From the NCBI GenBank assembly GCA_021014325.1, contig CM037476.1:17830827-17894826 (forward strand): a stretch of 64,000 nt of DNA, in the 5' to 3' direction. The stretch is from Plazaster borealis (Eukaryota > Echinodermata > Asteroidea > Forcipulatida > Labidiasteridae). The notes under the pieces were generated by a model, which made no database searches, had not been told where the DNA came from, and saw only the letters and a list, made by a program, of their open reading frames with translations. This document shows, in pieces, positions 1-12,501 of the stretch; the first letter of the stretch is position 1, and every line of letters starts with the position of its first letter. Made by a program: the position numbers and the translations under genes.

Positions 1-429
1 ACTGATGCGCGCAGTTATATAAAACCAGACGCATTTTGCTTAACCAATTGTTTGTCAGTCTCGTAATCTGATTGGTTAGATAATTGAGTTGCCCCTAACG
101 ATAGCCATACAGCGTGCGAGTTCTCCTTTTATCTCATGAATATTCAGCAATTCTTTTAGATTGCACAGTGTTGGTGTCATAACATTGAAACTGGTTGTGC
201 AACAATAAGTGCTGAGGTAATTTTCCATGACAAGAATTTTCCGTGACTGTTCAACGGCCGGAATGTACGTCAGAACGGCGGAAAACAAAAACAAACCAAC
301 ACTGTTCATTTGTTTGGATCAGGTGGGCCATTTTAATTTTTTAACATTCTTGTGAAATAAAACAAACTTGACCGAAATTAGAAAATGCTGCAGTCGTAAT
401 ATTTCAACAGTATGGAATCTGTAAATGCG
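1..429. other. No recognisable feature
   Basis: AT-rich unique-looking sequence; only short open frames without homologous motifs or splice-framed exons. Confidence 0.5.
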
Positions 430-600
430 TGGGCGTGTACAGTAAATACTTTCGAGTGGGCCGGCGGCCATCGTGTACGTGTATAGGGGGCGGGGCAATC
501 AGATTGAACTGGGGTGGGGATTAGCGGGGGAGGGCAGCTGGGGTCCCCGTCCGGCATGGTGATGATGTTTATGTAAAGGGGAAAATGAAGGGCGGAGGTC
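430..600. promoter_or_regulatory. GC-rich patch with Sp1-like site
   Basis: A local GC peak in AT-rich DNA with GGGGGCGGGG near 487 and GGCGGCCATC (YY1-like) near 463. It could be a promoter or enhancer, but no adjacent exon was identified. Confidence 0.2.
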
Positions 601-707
601 CGGTAACTCAAACTGACAACAGGACCTGATGGAATATTTTGAATCATGGCCAAAACAAATTCAGCATTTATTTGTTGATTTGTGTTTTATGGACATAAGG
701 CGCGATT

Positions 708-1078
708 TTAAAGGCACTATACACGTTTGGTAATTACTCAAAATATATATTAGCATAAAAACTGACTTGGTACGAGCAACAGAGAGCTGTTGATAGTATA
801 AAACATTGTGAGAAACGACTCCCTCTGAAGTAACGTAGTTTTTGAGAAAGAGGTAATTTCTCACTAAAATAATAAAAGACTTCTTGCAAGAAGCCTTTTA
901 TTCCTATCTGAAAGCACACAAATTTGTACAACAAGGGTGTTTTTTCTTTCATCATTTTCTTGCAACTTCGATGACCAATTGAGCCCAAATTTTGACAGGC
1001 TTGTTATTTTATGCACATAATGTTGGGATACACCAAGTGAGAACACTGGTCTTTGACAAACGTGTTCAGTGCCTTTAA
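708..1078 (-). mobile_element. Family A MITE (TTAA-flanked, ~370 bp)
   Basis: Starts TTAAAGGCACTATACACG and ends CGTGTTCAGTGCCTTTAA, so the ends are inverted copies. Interior shared with copies at 13539, 29029, 31147, 45912, 46920, 48962 and 50149. It has no coding capacity. Confidence 0.85.
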
Positions 1079-1379
1079 AGACCGCTTTTTGTAGTTATGG
1101 GGAAACATTATCAGTTTCAAATTACACTGAAAGTGAAAACTATCTTATTATTAAGTTTATGGCAGTACCGATCCTCAAGGAAAATATTTCTGTCTGAAAC
1201 ACTCTTAAAAGTCCAAAGGAGAAGAAGGAAAAAAAGCATCTCAGAAGATCCTTAAAATAGCTTATTTCGTTTGCCACGAAGGAATAAGCCCAAAAGGCCT
1301 ATAAGGTGCATAAAATCCCGGACATTTTATTTTTTATCACGAACCGTTTTCGTTGTATTTTCTATTTTAAAAAAACCCA

Positions 1380-1530
1380 CACAAACAAACACCCCAACAC
1401 CCCAACAAACATCCAGCAAACAAACAAACAAACAAACAAACAAACAAACAAACAGACAAACACAACAACAACACCGACATCAACAACAAAAACAACAATA
1501 ACAACAACAACAACAACAATAACCACACAA
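1380..1530. repeat. (CAAA)n/(CAA)n microsatellite
   Basis: Long run of CAAACAAA units followed by CAACAA units. Open frames across it are artefacts of the repeat. Confidence 0.95.
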
Positions 1531-2979
1531 TTTGATGAAGTCTCACACGTTCTTTGCAAGATAATTAAGGGACATGGACATTATTTTATAGTCTTCACTT
1601 CAAGTTTTACTCACGTACTTATTTATCTATTTCAAATCATAGCTTATGAAAACTTGATTTCATTTAAATTATTGGCAATTAAATTGTCCATTTCCTGTTT
1701 GTAGTCATTTTCATAACACATCCCATGTGTACGATTGCGAATGTGATTTCCATGTATGTCTAATAATACTGTACTTATGATTGTGACGAAAATAGAGAAT
1801 GGCCTCGTTTGTTATGGTGAGAGATAATGGTTTTTGTTGTTTGTTTTGATGTTGTTGTTTTTTATTTTGTCAGTAGGGAAATAAAAAATATATAATGGAG
1901 TTTGTATGCTGTACTGATACAACCGATTTAAATTAGAAGCAAACACTAAATTTGTGGAGTTTGAAAATAGATAACAATGATTGTTTTATTTATTCCGCCC
2001 CACCCCTACCAAGACACACAAAAAAACCATGTTGGTGGAGGATGGTCATCCTCTATGGTCTGATCACCGACAAGTTTCAACCGGTATTCTTTACATTTCC
2101 GAGTTGACAATTATTGAAAATTAAAGGTGGCGGCAATAGCGCCCGCAACGACAAGCTAACGAGGGCCCCGGGTCTGAATTGACAGCGTCGGCTGCATACG
2201 GCTCTCGGCTACAACCTTTTATATTAGTCTGTCAACTGACATACGGTAGCTTATGCGCGTTGAAGTCTCTCAATTCACACAGTCATGGTGGAATTTTCCT
2301 GACACGGGCACTCGAAGAGGGAGAGTTTTGGTGGAATAAATGGATAATTATTAGTTTTAACCACAAAACAAGGATGAACATGACTAAAGGGTGAACATAG
2401 GGATTCGAACATAGATAGTTGGGGAAATCACCACAAAACATACCAGGATACAATTGGGGACACATTGAGAATGAGTTGCTTCTTTATGGTTAATATTTAG
2501 TAATTATATGATGTAACAGGAAACTATATCATCTTTTTCAAATTAATAAACGACAACTTGCGAAATGTCAGGTGAAATAGACTAGGACGGGCTGTCTGTT
2601 AATGTTGTCCGGAATCTGTGGGCGGATCGGGACAAAGGGAGATTTTATTACCGAATAATGTTTGTTGTGTAATGGGGATCGGGGCACTGCAGGGATACAT
2701 TGCGGGGAAAAGTCTGAAATTAACTTGCCGGTGTTGCCTCCTTTTTGGACAAAAGAATAATAACATTTCCCGATATGGGGCAATGATAGAGTTTCTCGTA
2801 AACAGGCTGGGTTACATTTTCAACACTATAGACGCAATAATCAAGATTGAACTGATGGGGGACTTTAAAAGGTATAGCTATTTTTATTTCAAGGAAAAAA
2901 CCAATGATCGAATCAACGGAAGGCGAACTTGCCAACGGAATTTATCTTAAGAGATTTGATTTGGGCTTTTATGTGGGTA
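1531..2979. other. No gene recognised
   Basis: AT-rich sequence with scattered short frames. A slightly GC-rich patch near 2130-2230 is the only departure in composition. Confidence 0.45.
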
Positions 2980-3188
2980 CACTGCAAAAAAACTGGGGTG
3001 TTAAAAATTGACACTGTGGTGTTGTCACATATAGATACCGAAGAGAGAGTCAAAATTAACACCAACGGGTGTTAAAATAACACCAATGCAATTGTTTTGG
3101 CAGATGGTGTAATTGTTGATTTGTGTTTTGGTGTGTATAATGCGACAACACCCATGGTGTCAATTTTAACACCCCCGTTTTTGCAGTG
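2980..3188. mobile_element. Small TIR element with CACTGCAAAAA ends
   Basis: Left end CACTGCAAAAAAACTGGGG and right end CCCCCGTTTTTGCAGTG are inverted copies. The arms also share GGTGTTAAAATTGACAC-like motifs. It is a non-coding MITE of a type common in marine invertebrates. Confidence 0.8.
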
Positions 3189-3849
3189 CACGAAATATAC
3201 TTTACGTAATTTGTTCTTGATATTATAATTCAAAAACTTATATGTTGTCCCCTTCTGGTATAGGCTTATCGTTACCTCACTATCAGTCGATATTTTCTCA
3301 AACAAGGTTTAGCCATGTGTTGTTGATGTTTCATGATAACAATGTTATTGCATCGAAGAACCAATGATGTACCATCCTTTTATGATAATGTTTCTCGAAT
3401 GGAGAGAATTGGCCCTACAATACACCCTCCCAGAACACATTGTGTATGTTACTGTAACCAACCGACTTTACATTATGCAAATTCATTGTTGTTTCCTGTC
3501 TGCTCGGTTATACACTACCCTTTACTCATCGTACCTTGAACTATAGAAGCTTATGGAACTTAGCATTTATTTACACCCTTCCACCAAGCAATGAATACCA
3601 TTTATTTTTGCCTTCCCCCGCAGATTCATGGAAAACGGGTCACCGTCGAAAGTGATTGCCGGATATAAGTTACAGACAAAATTAACAAAGAATGAAGATA
3701 ATTAATTAAATGGATACATCACGTTTGAGAAATTTTGCCAGTTACTTATTAAGGGCAACGTGCGATTGCTAATTGCGCACAATGGACACCCCGTGCGCCC
3801 CCGCGATACTGCTATACGTTGTGCGCGCATAATTTCCCCAGCATCCCGC
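3189..3849. other. No recognisable feature
   Basis: No homologous exon or repeat end seen on either strand. Confidence 0.45.
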
Positions 3850-3886
3850 CAATAGACTGTGCAAGTCTCGCGCGTATCGGAACGAG
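3850..3886 (+). mobile_element. Family E MITE, one terminal fragment
   Basis: CAATAGACTGTGCAAGTCTC followed by GCGCGTATCGGAAC matches one terminus of the full copies at 7173 and 41685. Confidence 0.6.
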
Positions 3887-4189
3887 AAAACACGTCGAAC
3901 GAACAACATTTTTTTCTCTGAAATAAAATCTTTGTATAAAATGATATTTAATGATAAAATCTGAACAACAAAAATACTCATTACATGTTTATAAAATCAG
4001 TTTTAGTGTTTATAATAAATACAACAATAATTTGTTAATTATTATTGAAGCAAAATTAAAACTCTGGGACAAGGATGCTTGTTTGATCTTAACTTTTCAG
4101 AAACCACTTTCGTGGATTCGCGATGGTCAGACGGGCGTAAAATTAACGCTTGGCGCAGTTTATAGAGGACGCTGACGCCTCAACAACCA

Positions 4190-4265
4190 TAGACTGATAT
4201 AAAAAGGCTTCGCGTTGCAATTACAGCATCAATTTATCATCGCGCATCCAAAACAAGCGTTTACA
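4190..4265 (+). promoter_or_regulatory. Possible TATA-type core promoter
   Basis: TGATATAAAAAGG near 4196, about 30 bp before a CA-containing start-like sequence. No downstream exon supports it, so this is weak. Confidence 0.12.
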
Positions 4266-4499
4266 TAAGTTTTGTGATCGGAGGTGGGCACAAAATTCTT
4301 AATTTTTTGTAGCAACCGGAAGCCGAGGTCAAATTTAATTCTCGGGTTTTCTTCGTAATATTGTTGAATTGGTTTTTCTTTCATATTTGTTATAACTAAG
4401 TATTACATTCCCAATAACATATGTATTTTTCATGGTCATAAACCCCTTTAAACAAAAATAAGTGAGAAAACAAAATCTTGCCCACGTAAATCTCCATAT

Positions 4500-4557
4500 G
4501 GTTGGGACCACAATGGTCCCGGAAGTTCAAATATGCGCGAGACTTGCACAGTCTATA
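4500..4557 (-). mobile_element. Family E MITE, terminal fragment
   Basis: Contains GGGACCACAATGGTCCCGG (a short palindrome) and GCGCGAGACTTGCACAGTCT, matching the right end of full family E copies. Confidence 0.6.
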
Positions 4558-4983
4558 TTTGGAAATGAATTTGAAGTGTCATGAGAGCACGTGGCCGCTG
4601 AAGTGGGCGGAGGGGTGTGGGCGGATGTTTGTGGGGTGGACTGCGATGGTTCAAATTCAATTAAAATATATTGGAAAAGCATTGGGTCAATATGTGAAGG
4701 CCCGCTTAATGGACCATTGGAGCTACATAATATATCGATAAAGCATAAACACATTTCTTCATAGTCATCCTTTAAAAAACAATAACGAAAGTTTTCAAAA
4801 AAAAAATAATCTGCACACATTGTCATTGTATTCTATTTTTGTACCACGTAGCCAGTTACAAATTAATATCTATGATGTTCGGATGAAATTTCAGTAATTT
4901 TGATTCAAATAGGCCCTAGGCTAATTAAAAATGTTAAATTCCATCTAAATGGTCAGTCGGTAATTGACAGAATTGTTCCCCTC

Positions 4984-5168
4984 CAGGCGCGGATCCAGGG
5001 GGCGTGGGGGCGCACGCCCTCTTTCATATAAAAACAAATTAAAAAATGAGGGAGAAAAGAAAAAAAGAGGGAGAGAGAGAGAAGGGGGGGGGAAATGGGG
5101 ATGGGAAGATTTTGCTGCTTGGTATATTTTCACGCCCCCCCATTTGGAAAATCCTGGATCCGCCCCTG
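4984..5168. mobile_element. TIR element with GCGGATCCAGG ends
   Basis: Left CAGGCGCGGATCCAGGGGG and right CCTGGATCCGCCCCTG are inverted copies around a purine-rich (G/A) core. Similar ends recur at 47385-47775. Confidence 0.65.
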
Positions 5169-5329
5169 CCCTCATTATTTGGGGTTCCAAGTACTAACTG
5201 CTCAACGAAATGTTGAAAAAAAAAAACCCCGAACAGTCCCTCTTAAAAATGTCATGGTTTAGACATTTTCTCCACTTGACGAGTTCGAGAAGTAGACTGT
5301 AACATATTGTCAGTCTTCTATAATCATCG

Positions 5330-5645
5330 TCCCTCTGATCATCGACCTCTCTAGTTGATCTTGACTCCGGCTTGTTTTCCCTGCCCCCGCAACTCTCCGC
5401 TCGCGCCCTCCCCCGCAATTTGTAAATGACTTCGCCCGCGATAATTAACACGGCCGTACAGAGACGCACCGACGCTGAAACACCGCGGTATTTTTGGGGG
5501 TATGGCGGAAAAGAAGCGAATTCGGAAATGTTCATTGCGAAACACACGGGTTTCCCCCGATCGCCCACGCATAATGAGACACTTGCAGCGCAGGATCACG
5601 GCTGCCAATGACGTCAGTTGTTTTCATTCAGGAAAAACAGACGTC
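5330..5645. promoter_or_regulatory. CpG-rich patch with a full CRE
   Basis: Many CpG dinucleotides (for example CTCGCGCCC, CCCGCGATAA, CACCGCGG) in otherwise CpG-poor DNA. TGACGTCA is present near 5609, and TATAAGAAG follows near 5651. It is a candidate promoter, but I cannot identify its transcript. Confidence 0.3.
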
Positions 5646-5659
5646 GCTCTATAAGAAGA

Positions 5660-6361
5660 TGTTGCGAGGTTTTAAGAAGACGAAGATGAAATCCCAGTGG
5701 GATCTTGGATAAAACTAAACGTGTTTCTGGATGACGTTGTTGTTGTTTGTTTGTTGATGTTGATTTTGTATTTGTTACCAAATTCTAATGAGATCCGTTT
5801 CTTAAAAATGAATAATTCATCATTTATTTTTGTATATAGAGTGTGGCATTCAAGACTGATATAGTTATCAATAAAAAGCAACAAGAAGAACACAAAAATG
5901 TCTGGACAATTGCATTGGAGTTTGGTTTCCCCTGCATCTATTCCCGGTCTTGTTGCAATGTTTTAGATATATTTTTTGTTGTTGCAATATCATGAAATCA
6001 AAAACATGAACATTGCATTTCGAAAGTGTAATTGAAACTATGTAAGGAAAAACTATGTTGTTTATATATACAATTTTGTATAGCCCGTTGTTGCAATAGA
6101 AGATGAAATTAATCAAATGCCATTTTTTTTACAGTTGAAGATGTTGCAAATCCTGACTTATTGTCAGAACGGAAAAGTAAATCTTGTCCGATGACTATAA
6201 TTTTGAGAAATTACATCACTGTTTACAATAAATTTGAAAAGAAATGATCATTATCTTCTATTATCAAGTATAGGAAGTTTAACAGGTTAGTTGTGTAGTT
6301 TATTGTTTTTCAAAAGAAATAAATCCTTACAAACTTGCAGTTTGTCAGTATACATTATATT
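5660..6361. other. No recognisable feature
   Basis: AT-rich, with short TTG/TGT runs only. Confidence 0.45.
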
Positions 6362-6698
6362 TATAGGGAAATTACATCATTGGTAATTGCTGTATATTTC
6401 AAGAAAATGTGGGGTAGGATTTAGTATACCAAACATCGTTCCACCGACCTGTTTACATTTGTCAGTCCGTGACCGCCGAGAAAAACGGTGACGATTTTAA
6501 AAGCTGTCAGAGGGGGACCTTGTTGTATTAAAACTCACACGGTCCAACGATGGTCGGCCGACCGTCACTTCCAAAATAACACAAGATTGCACTTTTCTTT
6601 GAAATGAAATAACACCTGGTGAAACAATTTCACTGGATACTATGGGAATAACATGTACTTTCCAGTCATTAGGTCAGTTATTATTTTGTAGTAACTTG
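6362..6698. mobile_element. Family D dispersed repeat, copy 1
   Basis: Shares TGTGGGGTAGGATTTA, GTTTACATTTGT, ATTTCACTGGATA and AATAACATGTACTTT in the same order with 8297-8566. This copy has an extra internal segment of about 70 bp with GC-rich short palindromes (GGTCGGCCGACC). Confidence 0.7.
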
Positions 6699-7172
6699 GC
6701 AGTATATTTGTTGTTGTCATGTCTGTAAATGATGTTATACACCTTTAATTCCATCTTTTATTTGATTCATTCGTCGGGTTTCACAGCTAGGAGTGAATCG
6801 CAGCATCGTGACAGCTGTCTTAAGACAGGCAGTCCAGACTTGTGAAGTGTACATTGATACCTCGATAATGGCACCCTTCGCGAGAAAAAAAAGGGAAACT
6901 ATTCTCAGACAACGTCTCGTACGGTCCCTGCTCCTTGAGACATTCAAGATGCAAACAATGCCATACGGCGCCAAGGCAGAATGTTCCTTAACATGAAAAT
7001 GATGATTCGCACCAAAACTCCCTACCACTGGTCATTAATCATAAAAAACATGCATTTCGTAAGTTGTTACTTTCCAGAAATCTGTCTCCGTTCTTATATA
7101 AATAATGTTATCGCAATTTGTCACACAAGGCATTTTCCCCGGCTACTTGCAGGCAACCAACCGCTCTCATGC

Positions 7173-7321
7173 AATACACCGTGCAAGTCTCGCGCGTATT
7201 CGAACAGTTTTGGGACCACTTTGGTCCCACGTACATTGTTTTAACGTGGGAAGGAAACAATTTCGTGCACTTTAACGGGTCCCAATGTTCGAATACGCGC
7301 GAGACTTGCACAGTCTGTAGA
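7173..7321. mobile_element. Family E MITE, full inverted-repeat copy
   Basis: Left CGTGCAAGTCTCGCGCGTAT then TCGAACAG; right CGAATACGCGCGAGACTTGC then ACAGTCT. Arms of about 40 bp surround a core that includes the palindrome GGGACCACTTTGGTCCC. Confidence 0.8.
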
Positions 7322-8296
7322 TTGGAACACTTTGGCAGCACAGGGGACACTTGGCTAACAGCTTCTTTTTATCCCCAATAAAATGATGATTAAATTGCAT
7401 TGCGAATGTCTTCTCTTCTTGGAGATTGCCTGAGCCTGTAAATTGCTCCGTGTGACATGGCCGTTAAGAATGCAGTGTCACTTGCCACGTGCTTTGCCTG
7501 CAGGGAGAGATCACATCGCTGCCTGCGCGTATTCGCTTTAGGAAAGGCGTCGGTTGCCATGTGCCCACCCTCCACAAAAACAGTTTCCCGAAATCACCTC
7601 ACGGGCTACTGGTGTAGGCCTAAAATACGGGTACACAATCCACGATGGGGGGATAAACATTCAAACATGCCCGCTGTATGTTTAAAACCGATTATCTGGC
7701 ATCTAATATGATCTTCCGATAGAGATAAGCCTCGCCTATAACCGCGATCTAGCTACGAGACTCCATTAAACATAATAGAGGAACCAGAGACAGCCCGTAT
7801 TGACGATGTAATTTAAATTCGATGAATGCGGTCAGCGTGTCACGTAGGCCTGTGCCTCTTAAACGCGCATTGGATTTGTTTGACTTGCCATCCTGATGTG
7901 CGTGGACCCACGATAAGTTTTGCTGCGGGTGCATAACGTTGACTGAATTGATCATATAAATTATTTCAGTGTTGAGTTTTCCCCCTTAGCACTCTGCTTG
8001 TTTTTTTTGTGGTACCGGAGTATACTTCCATGTCAAGACGTCAATTTTCTCTGAATCAATTATTATAATCTTGTTTTTTTGGTGCAATGCTGAGTTTACA
8101 ATGTGCAGCGTCTCTGCCCTGTCAATGAGTCTTCAAAATACCTGATCAAATTGACAATTATTTGGCAGGTTTACACGGTCGATTAACAACTAAATTTCAG
8201 AGAGTGTAACATACGTGTACGCACGTTGCCATGGCGGGAACAGCTGCTGCTGAACAGTCCGTTCATTGACATCGTCAAAGTGACAAATGGACAGCC
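7322..8296. other. No recognisable feature
   Basis: Two frames of 60-85 codons cross the moderately GC-rich 7390-7955 part, without a domain, splice context or repeat match. Confidence 0.4.
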
Positions 8297-8566
8297 TTAA
8301 AGGGAAATCATTGGTAACTGTTGTATTTTTGGAGAAAAGTTGGATTTGTGGGGTAGGATTTAATATGAATTATCATCATACCACCAACTTGTTTACATTT
8401 GTGTGTGTTTGGATTGTCGAGAAAAACGAAGGTAGGCTAAATGGTGACGGTTTAAAAAAATTGCATTTTTCTTTAAAATGTATAATGACACCCGGCGAAA
8501 CGATTTCACTGGATATTAAGAATAACATGTACTTTGAGTCAAGTAAGCTATTTTGTAGTAATCATG
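8297..8566. mobile_element. Family D dispersed repeat, copy 2
   Basis: Same ordered blocks as 6362-6698. The 114-codon frame across it is probably fortuitous, since copy 1 does not keep it. Confidence 0.65.
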
Positions 8567-9659
8567 TAAGTACATTTTGTTTCCATTTCTGCAAATATTG
8601 TAATCTATATGGGTTCAACGTTGGTATTTAAAACACGAGTTCAATTATTCAAATCCATCAGATTATAGAAAAAAAACAATAATAAACAACAAAAACATCA
8701 ACAAAAACAACAAAACACTTAAAACATAGGTCCCAACAGAAACCAAAAATGTGCTGGAACGTTTCATTGGTAAGCCTGGGTGAAAGGTTTATCTTTGTAA
8801 CTTTCTTTTGTAATACGTTTGTAGCCTCCAATGTTTTGCATATGTTTGCTCAGTGTCTTGCCCTTCTATATCTATTAGGCAATTGTGTATTAATGCACAA
8901 TTTTCATGACGATGACAATATTTGAGAAGGAAATATAATTCTTCAATCATCTTACATACCAAAGCAAGCTTTCCTGAGTTTATGTTGTCAATGTTTTTTA
9001 GGAATGGGGGAGATATGATCATAGGGTCGAAGTTGCGCAATCGTGGCATGCAGCAAGTATACCTCCAGAGTTTGCAATATTGACGAACAGGAAATGAACG
9101 TATTCAAAATCATAACTAATTTACTGGTCTGCAATTAGGCCTGAACACGTTCAGATTGTAATGGCGTATCAAATTTCACAACCCCATAACTTCAGGATGA
9201 GAAACTGAATGTTAGTTTGCACATTCTTATTAATTTCACTATACTAAACCTATTCAATATGCATTGCAAATAAACAGGACCTTTTTACGTCTACCTTTTT
9301 CTCAATATTTCTTAAATTTTACAAATTAGTTCAGATTTATTGTTTAGATCCAAAGCTATCAATTTGAAAATTGTCTTTGGCCTGAGATACAAAGTAAACA
9401 GAAGATTCATTTGGCAGAATTCTATTGCAACACCAGATTTGAGAGAGAAAAATTCCTACACTTTTAAAAAGTTTATTTTTTACTTAAAAATCCATACATC
9501 CACAAACTTACCTTGGAAATGTTCAAAGCAGCCTTAATTTGTAGTGAAAAATCTCCAGATTTCGGGAGGAATTATCGTACAGTAGTCACACATAAGCAGA
9601 TTGGATCACGTACATAGCACACGCTGTCAAAACAGTCCACATCAGCCCGCCAAAATAAT
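8567..9659. other. No gene recognised; A-rich simple tract
   Basis: An (AACAAAAAC)-like tract at about 8668-8722; otherwise plain AT-rich sequence. Confidence 0.45.
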
Positions 9660-9950
9660 TCCTCGTACCGTATGGTAGCGTGCACTTCCTTCATGCACGA
9701 CGTCTGGCCAGATTGTGTAATGCTATTTCGCTATTTTCCCATTCATGCGATTGCGCCTCTCGTCGAAATCTAGTCAATACCAGCCTGTCCGTGACGTCAA
9801 CTAGATGTGACGTCGGTGCTGCTGGGTTTATTGACGTCGGCAGTAATTTGCATATTTCTCTCCCTCTCGCGCTCTCTCTCTCTGTCAATGGGAAAGTTTG
9901 ATTAGAGACGTGGGCAGGTGGTTGACACAATGGTGCGCATGCGTGACCGT
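9660..9950. promoter_or_regulatory. CRE cluster with octamer and NRF1-like site
   Basis: Three GACGTC-core sites within about 50 bp (TGACGTCAA, TGACGTCGG, TGACGTCGG near 9792-9839), ATTTGCAT near 9846, a CTCT run, and GCGCATGCGT near 9936. This motif density suggests a cis-regulatory module or promoter; the target is unknown. Confidence 0.35.
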
Positions 9951-10469
9951 ACGACTAAAAATATTACATGAATGGAAATAGTTCTAGTCGTTTCTGAATG
10001 TTGATTTAGTCTTGCAGGTTACAGTGCAGTGTTTACGTTTTGAATCATAAGAACTAATTTTACGATGACATGAGAAAGCCGTTGGAAGGTGAAACCATGA
10101 TACGATAAGAAAGGAAAATACAATTTTTTTTCAATATAGGGCGTATACAAACATAAATATACCTTGAAGTTGTGTGAATTTTGTGTAATTTCATGACAGA
10201 ACACGGTCCGCTATATTTTGCAGAACCAAATTTTTAAATCCACAAAATTGGGACCTTATGTTCCGCTGGTTGTATTTTCAGAAGCAAATTTATGTTTTTT
10301 TAATTACTACTCACTCACTAATTACAACACACTGTATGTGTTTTAGTGCATGAACAACCCTTAATAAAGAGCAAGGGAAATGCCGAATTCAATTTTGTGA
10401 TGTACTAATTTTCCAATAGATAGGCCTAGTAGAGTCCTCATGTGTGAGTGAAGAAAAATTACCTCATCG

Positions 10470-10855
10470 TTAAAGGCATCGTACACGTTTGGTAATGACT
10501 CTGATAATTAATGGCAATAAAAACTTACTTGGTAAGAAGTACAGCAGCTTTGGATAGTATAATGCATTTTGAGAAACCTTTCACTTCGAAGTACTGCGGT
10601 TATGGAAAAAGATATCACTTTTTATCTCCCAAAACATTTGAATCTGAGAAGCGTTAAGCGTAACGCTTATCAGATTGTGTATAATGCAGATTATTCTTCC
10701 TGCGTGGACATAACCGCTCCATGGATTTTCGGCAATGAAAACGCTACCACCTTTTGAAATGAAATTTTCACAGGCTAGTTTTATGGTATGTATCTACAAC
10801 AATAGTTTGAAACAAACATTAGGCTCCAATTACCAAACGTCTACGATGCCTTTAA
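10470..10855 (+). mobile_element. Family B MITE (same ends as family A, different interior)
   Basis: TTAAAGGCATCGTACACG at the left, CGTCTACGATGCCTTTAA at the right. The interior (GGCAATAAAAACTTACTTGG, ATTATTCTTCCTGCGTGG) matches copies at 32670, 40306 and 46303. Confidence 0.85.
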
Positions 10856-11013
10856 AATGGTGTAAATTGCCATTGTAATTCCAAACAGCAAACTTTTGAG
10901 AGATTTGTGCCCCTTTAAACTACATGGAAAACGCTTTGAATGTGTCGCGCATCCATCGGGATCAAAGAGGTACCACTTTATTATGTAACAGTCATCACAT
11001 CCCCTTTGCAACC

Positions 11014-11164
11014 TTAGACTTGTGCACAAGTCGTTAAATGTCTTGGACCGTATAGTCGTGAGACTCAGTAGTCTCGCGCGGAGAAGCAGTCCCGCGAGAT
11101 AGTTGCGAGAGAGCTGTTTCTCTATCACCGCGACAGACATTTAACGACTTGTCCACAAGTCTAA
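11014..11164. mobile_element. Family F fold-back MITE
   Basis: TTAGACTTGTGCACAAGTCG with TTAAATGTCT at the left is inverted at the right (AGACATTTAACGACTTGTCC, ACAAGTCTAA). Arms of about 31 bp surround a CpG-rich core (GTCTCGCGCGGAG, CCCGCGAG). Confidence 0.85.
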
Positions 11165-11760
11165 TGCAACCTCGTCCATATGGGATTGTATGTACTCAAA
11201 TGATATCAGGCCTTAAGTTGTGTAAATTATTGCCACCTTTTGTACTGACACTCTCGTGTCGAGTCAGTATCTATGTAAATATTATTGCCTTCCAGTACTA
11301 TGTATATTAGATGCTTGATAAAAGTATTTGTTGAAACTGTTTTCACGACCGCAGTGCGTGGCGTGGGCAATCTATGCGTTTGAGTGAGACAATTCCGATG
11401 GATTTGCTATTTATTTTCGTATTTTTGTCGCACATTTTGTTTCAAGTTGCGTTTGTCATCTAGTAAGGTATACGCTTATATAATGGGGGTATTCTTTCTA
11501 TGTTTTATGCAATGTGAGATAAGAACACAAAACATGACGAAAGACTAACGAAGTCTAATGTTTGTCTAAAAAAGGCACCGCTCTTTTGCAGTTGTGTTGT
11601 TCATGCATAGTCGAAAGTAGTTCCGTCATCACCAAAATAGAATACTCTTTTAGCAAACACTCCAAAAGTAATAAGAAGGCAAACTTAAATAAACTTCGTA
11701 TTCCAACCCTTATCCCCTCGTCCTTGTCATTTGAGACATCATTTTCTTACAACCCTAGCT

Positions 11761-12110
11761 TTAAAGGCCCTGTACACTATTGGTAGGATCGAAAAACACA
11801 AATGTTCACAGATTCACACATAACTTACATGATTTAAAGTAAGTGATGGTAGAAAGGCTTCCTTAAAATATTTCTGCCTAAAATGCTATCGTTTCTGAGA
11901 AATGCGTAAAACAGTAGTTTTTATCACGCGTGATAAAAACTCGATGTTTGAAAAAACAGAAAACACATCAGGTCTCTTTTCACTATTTCCTCGTGACCTC
12001 GATGACCAAATGAGCTCAAACTTTCACAGGTTTGTTTGTTCATGCATATAAATCACACAAAATGTGGACACTGATTTTGAGCTGTTACCAAAAGTGTACA
12101 ATACCTTTAA
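11761..12110 (+). mobile_element. Family C MITE, copy 1
   Basis: TTAAAGGCCCTGTACACTAT to GTGTACAATACCTTTAA. The interior has TTTTTATCACGCGTGATAAA, a short palindrome. Confidence 0.75.
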
Positions 12111-12136
12111 CTGACCCCACAAAAATTACCCATTGT

Positions 12137-12501
12137 TTAAAGGAACGTTACAGAACTGGTAATTAAAATTTTCTTTATGATCACAGATTTACATAAAACT
12201 TACACGGTCTAATGATGATGATATTAGAAATCATCCCTAGAAATATTTCTGTCTGAAATGCCATATTTGATGAGAAATAAATAAAACTAATTTCCGATTG
12301 GAGTTTATCGCTCATGAGCGTTTTATTCATGCACTGTATAACACATGCAAAAGTGTAATCGGTTTTTCACTATTTTCTCGTGACCCAGATGGCCGATCGA
12401 TCTCAAACTTCTACAGGTTTGTCAGTTTATGTATATGGTGGATTATATAAAGTGCTTACACTGTTTTGTGAGCAAAAACCAATTCTGTAATGTTCCTTTA
12501 A
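12137..12501 (+). mobile_element. Family C MITE, copy 2
   Basis: TTAAAGGAACGTTACAGAAC to CTGTAATGTTCCTTTAA. It shares AATATTTCTGTCTGAAATGC, CTCGTGACC and CACAGGTTTGT-type blocks with copy 1. Confidence 0.75.

Noticed and set aside
1362..1559. Val/Cys-rich minus frame
   Set aside because: Translation of the CAAA/CAA microsatellite.
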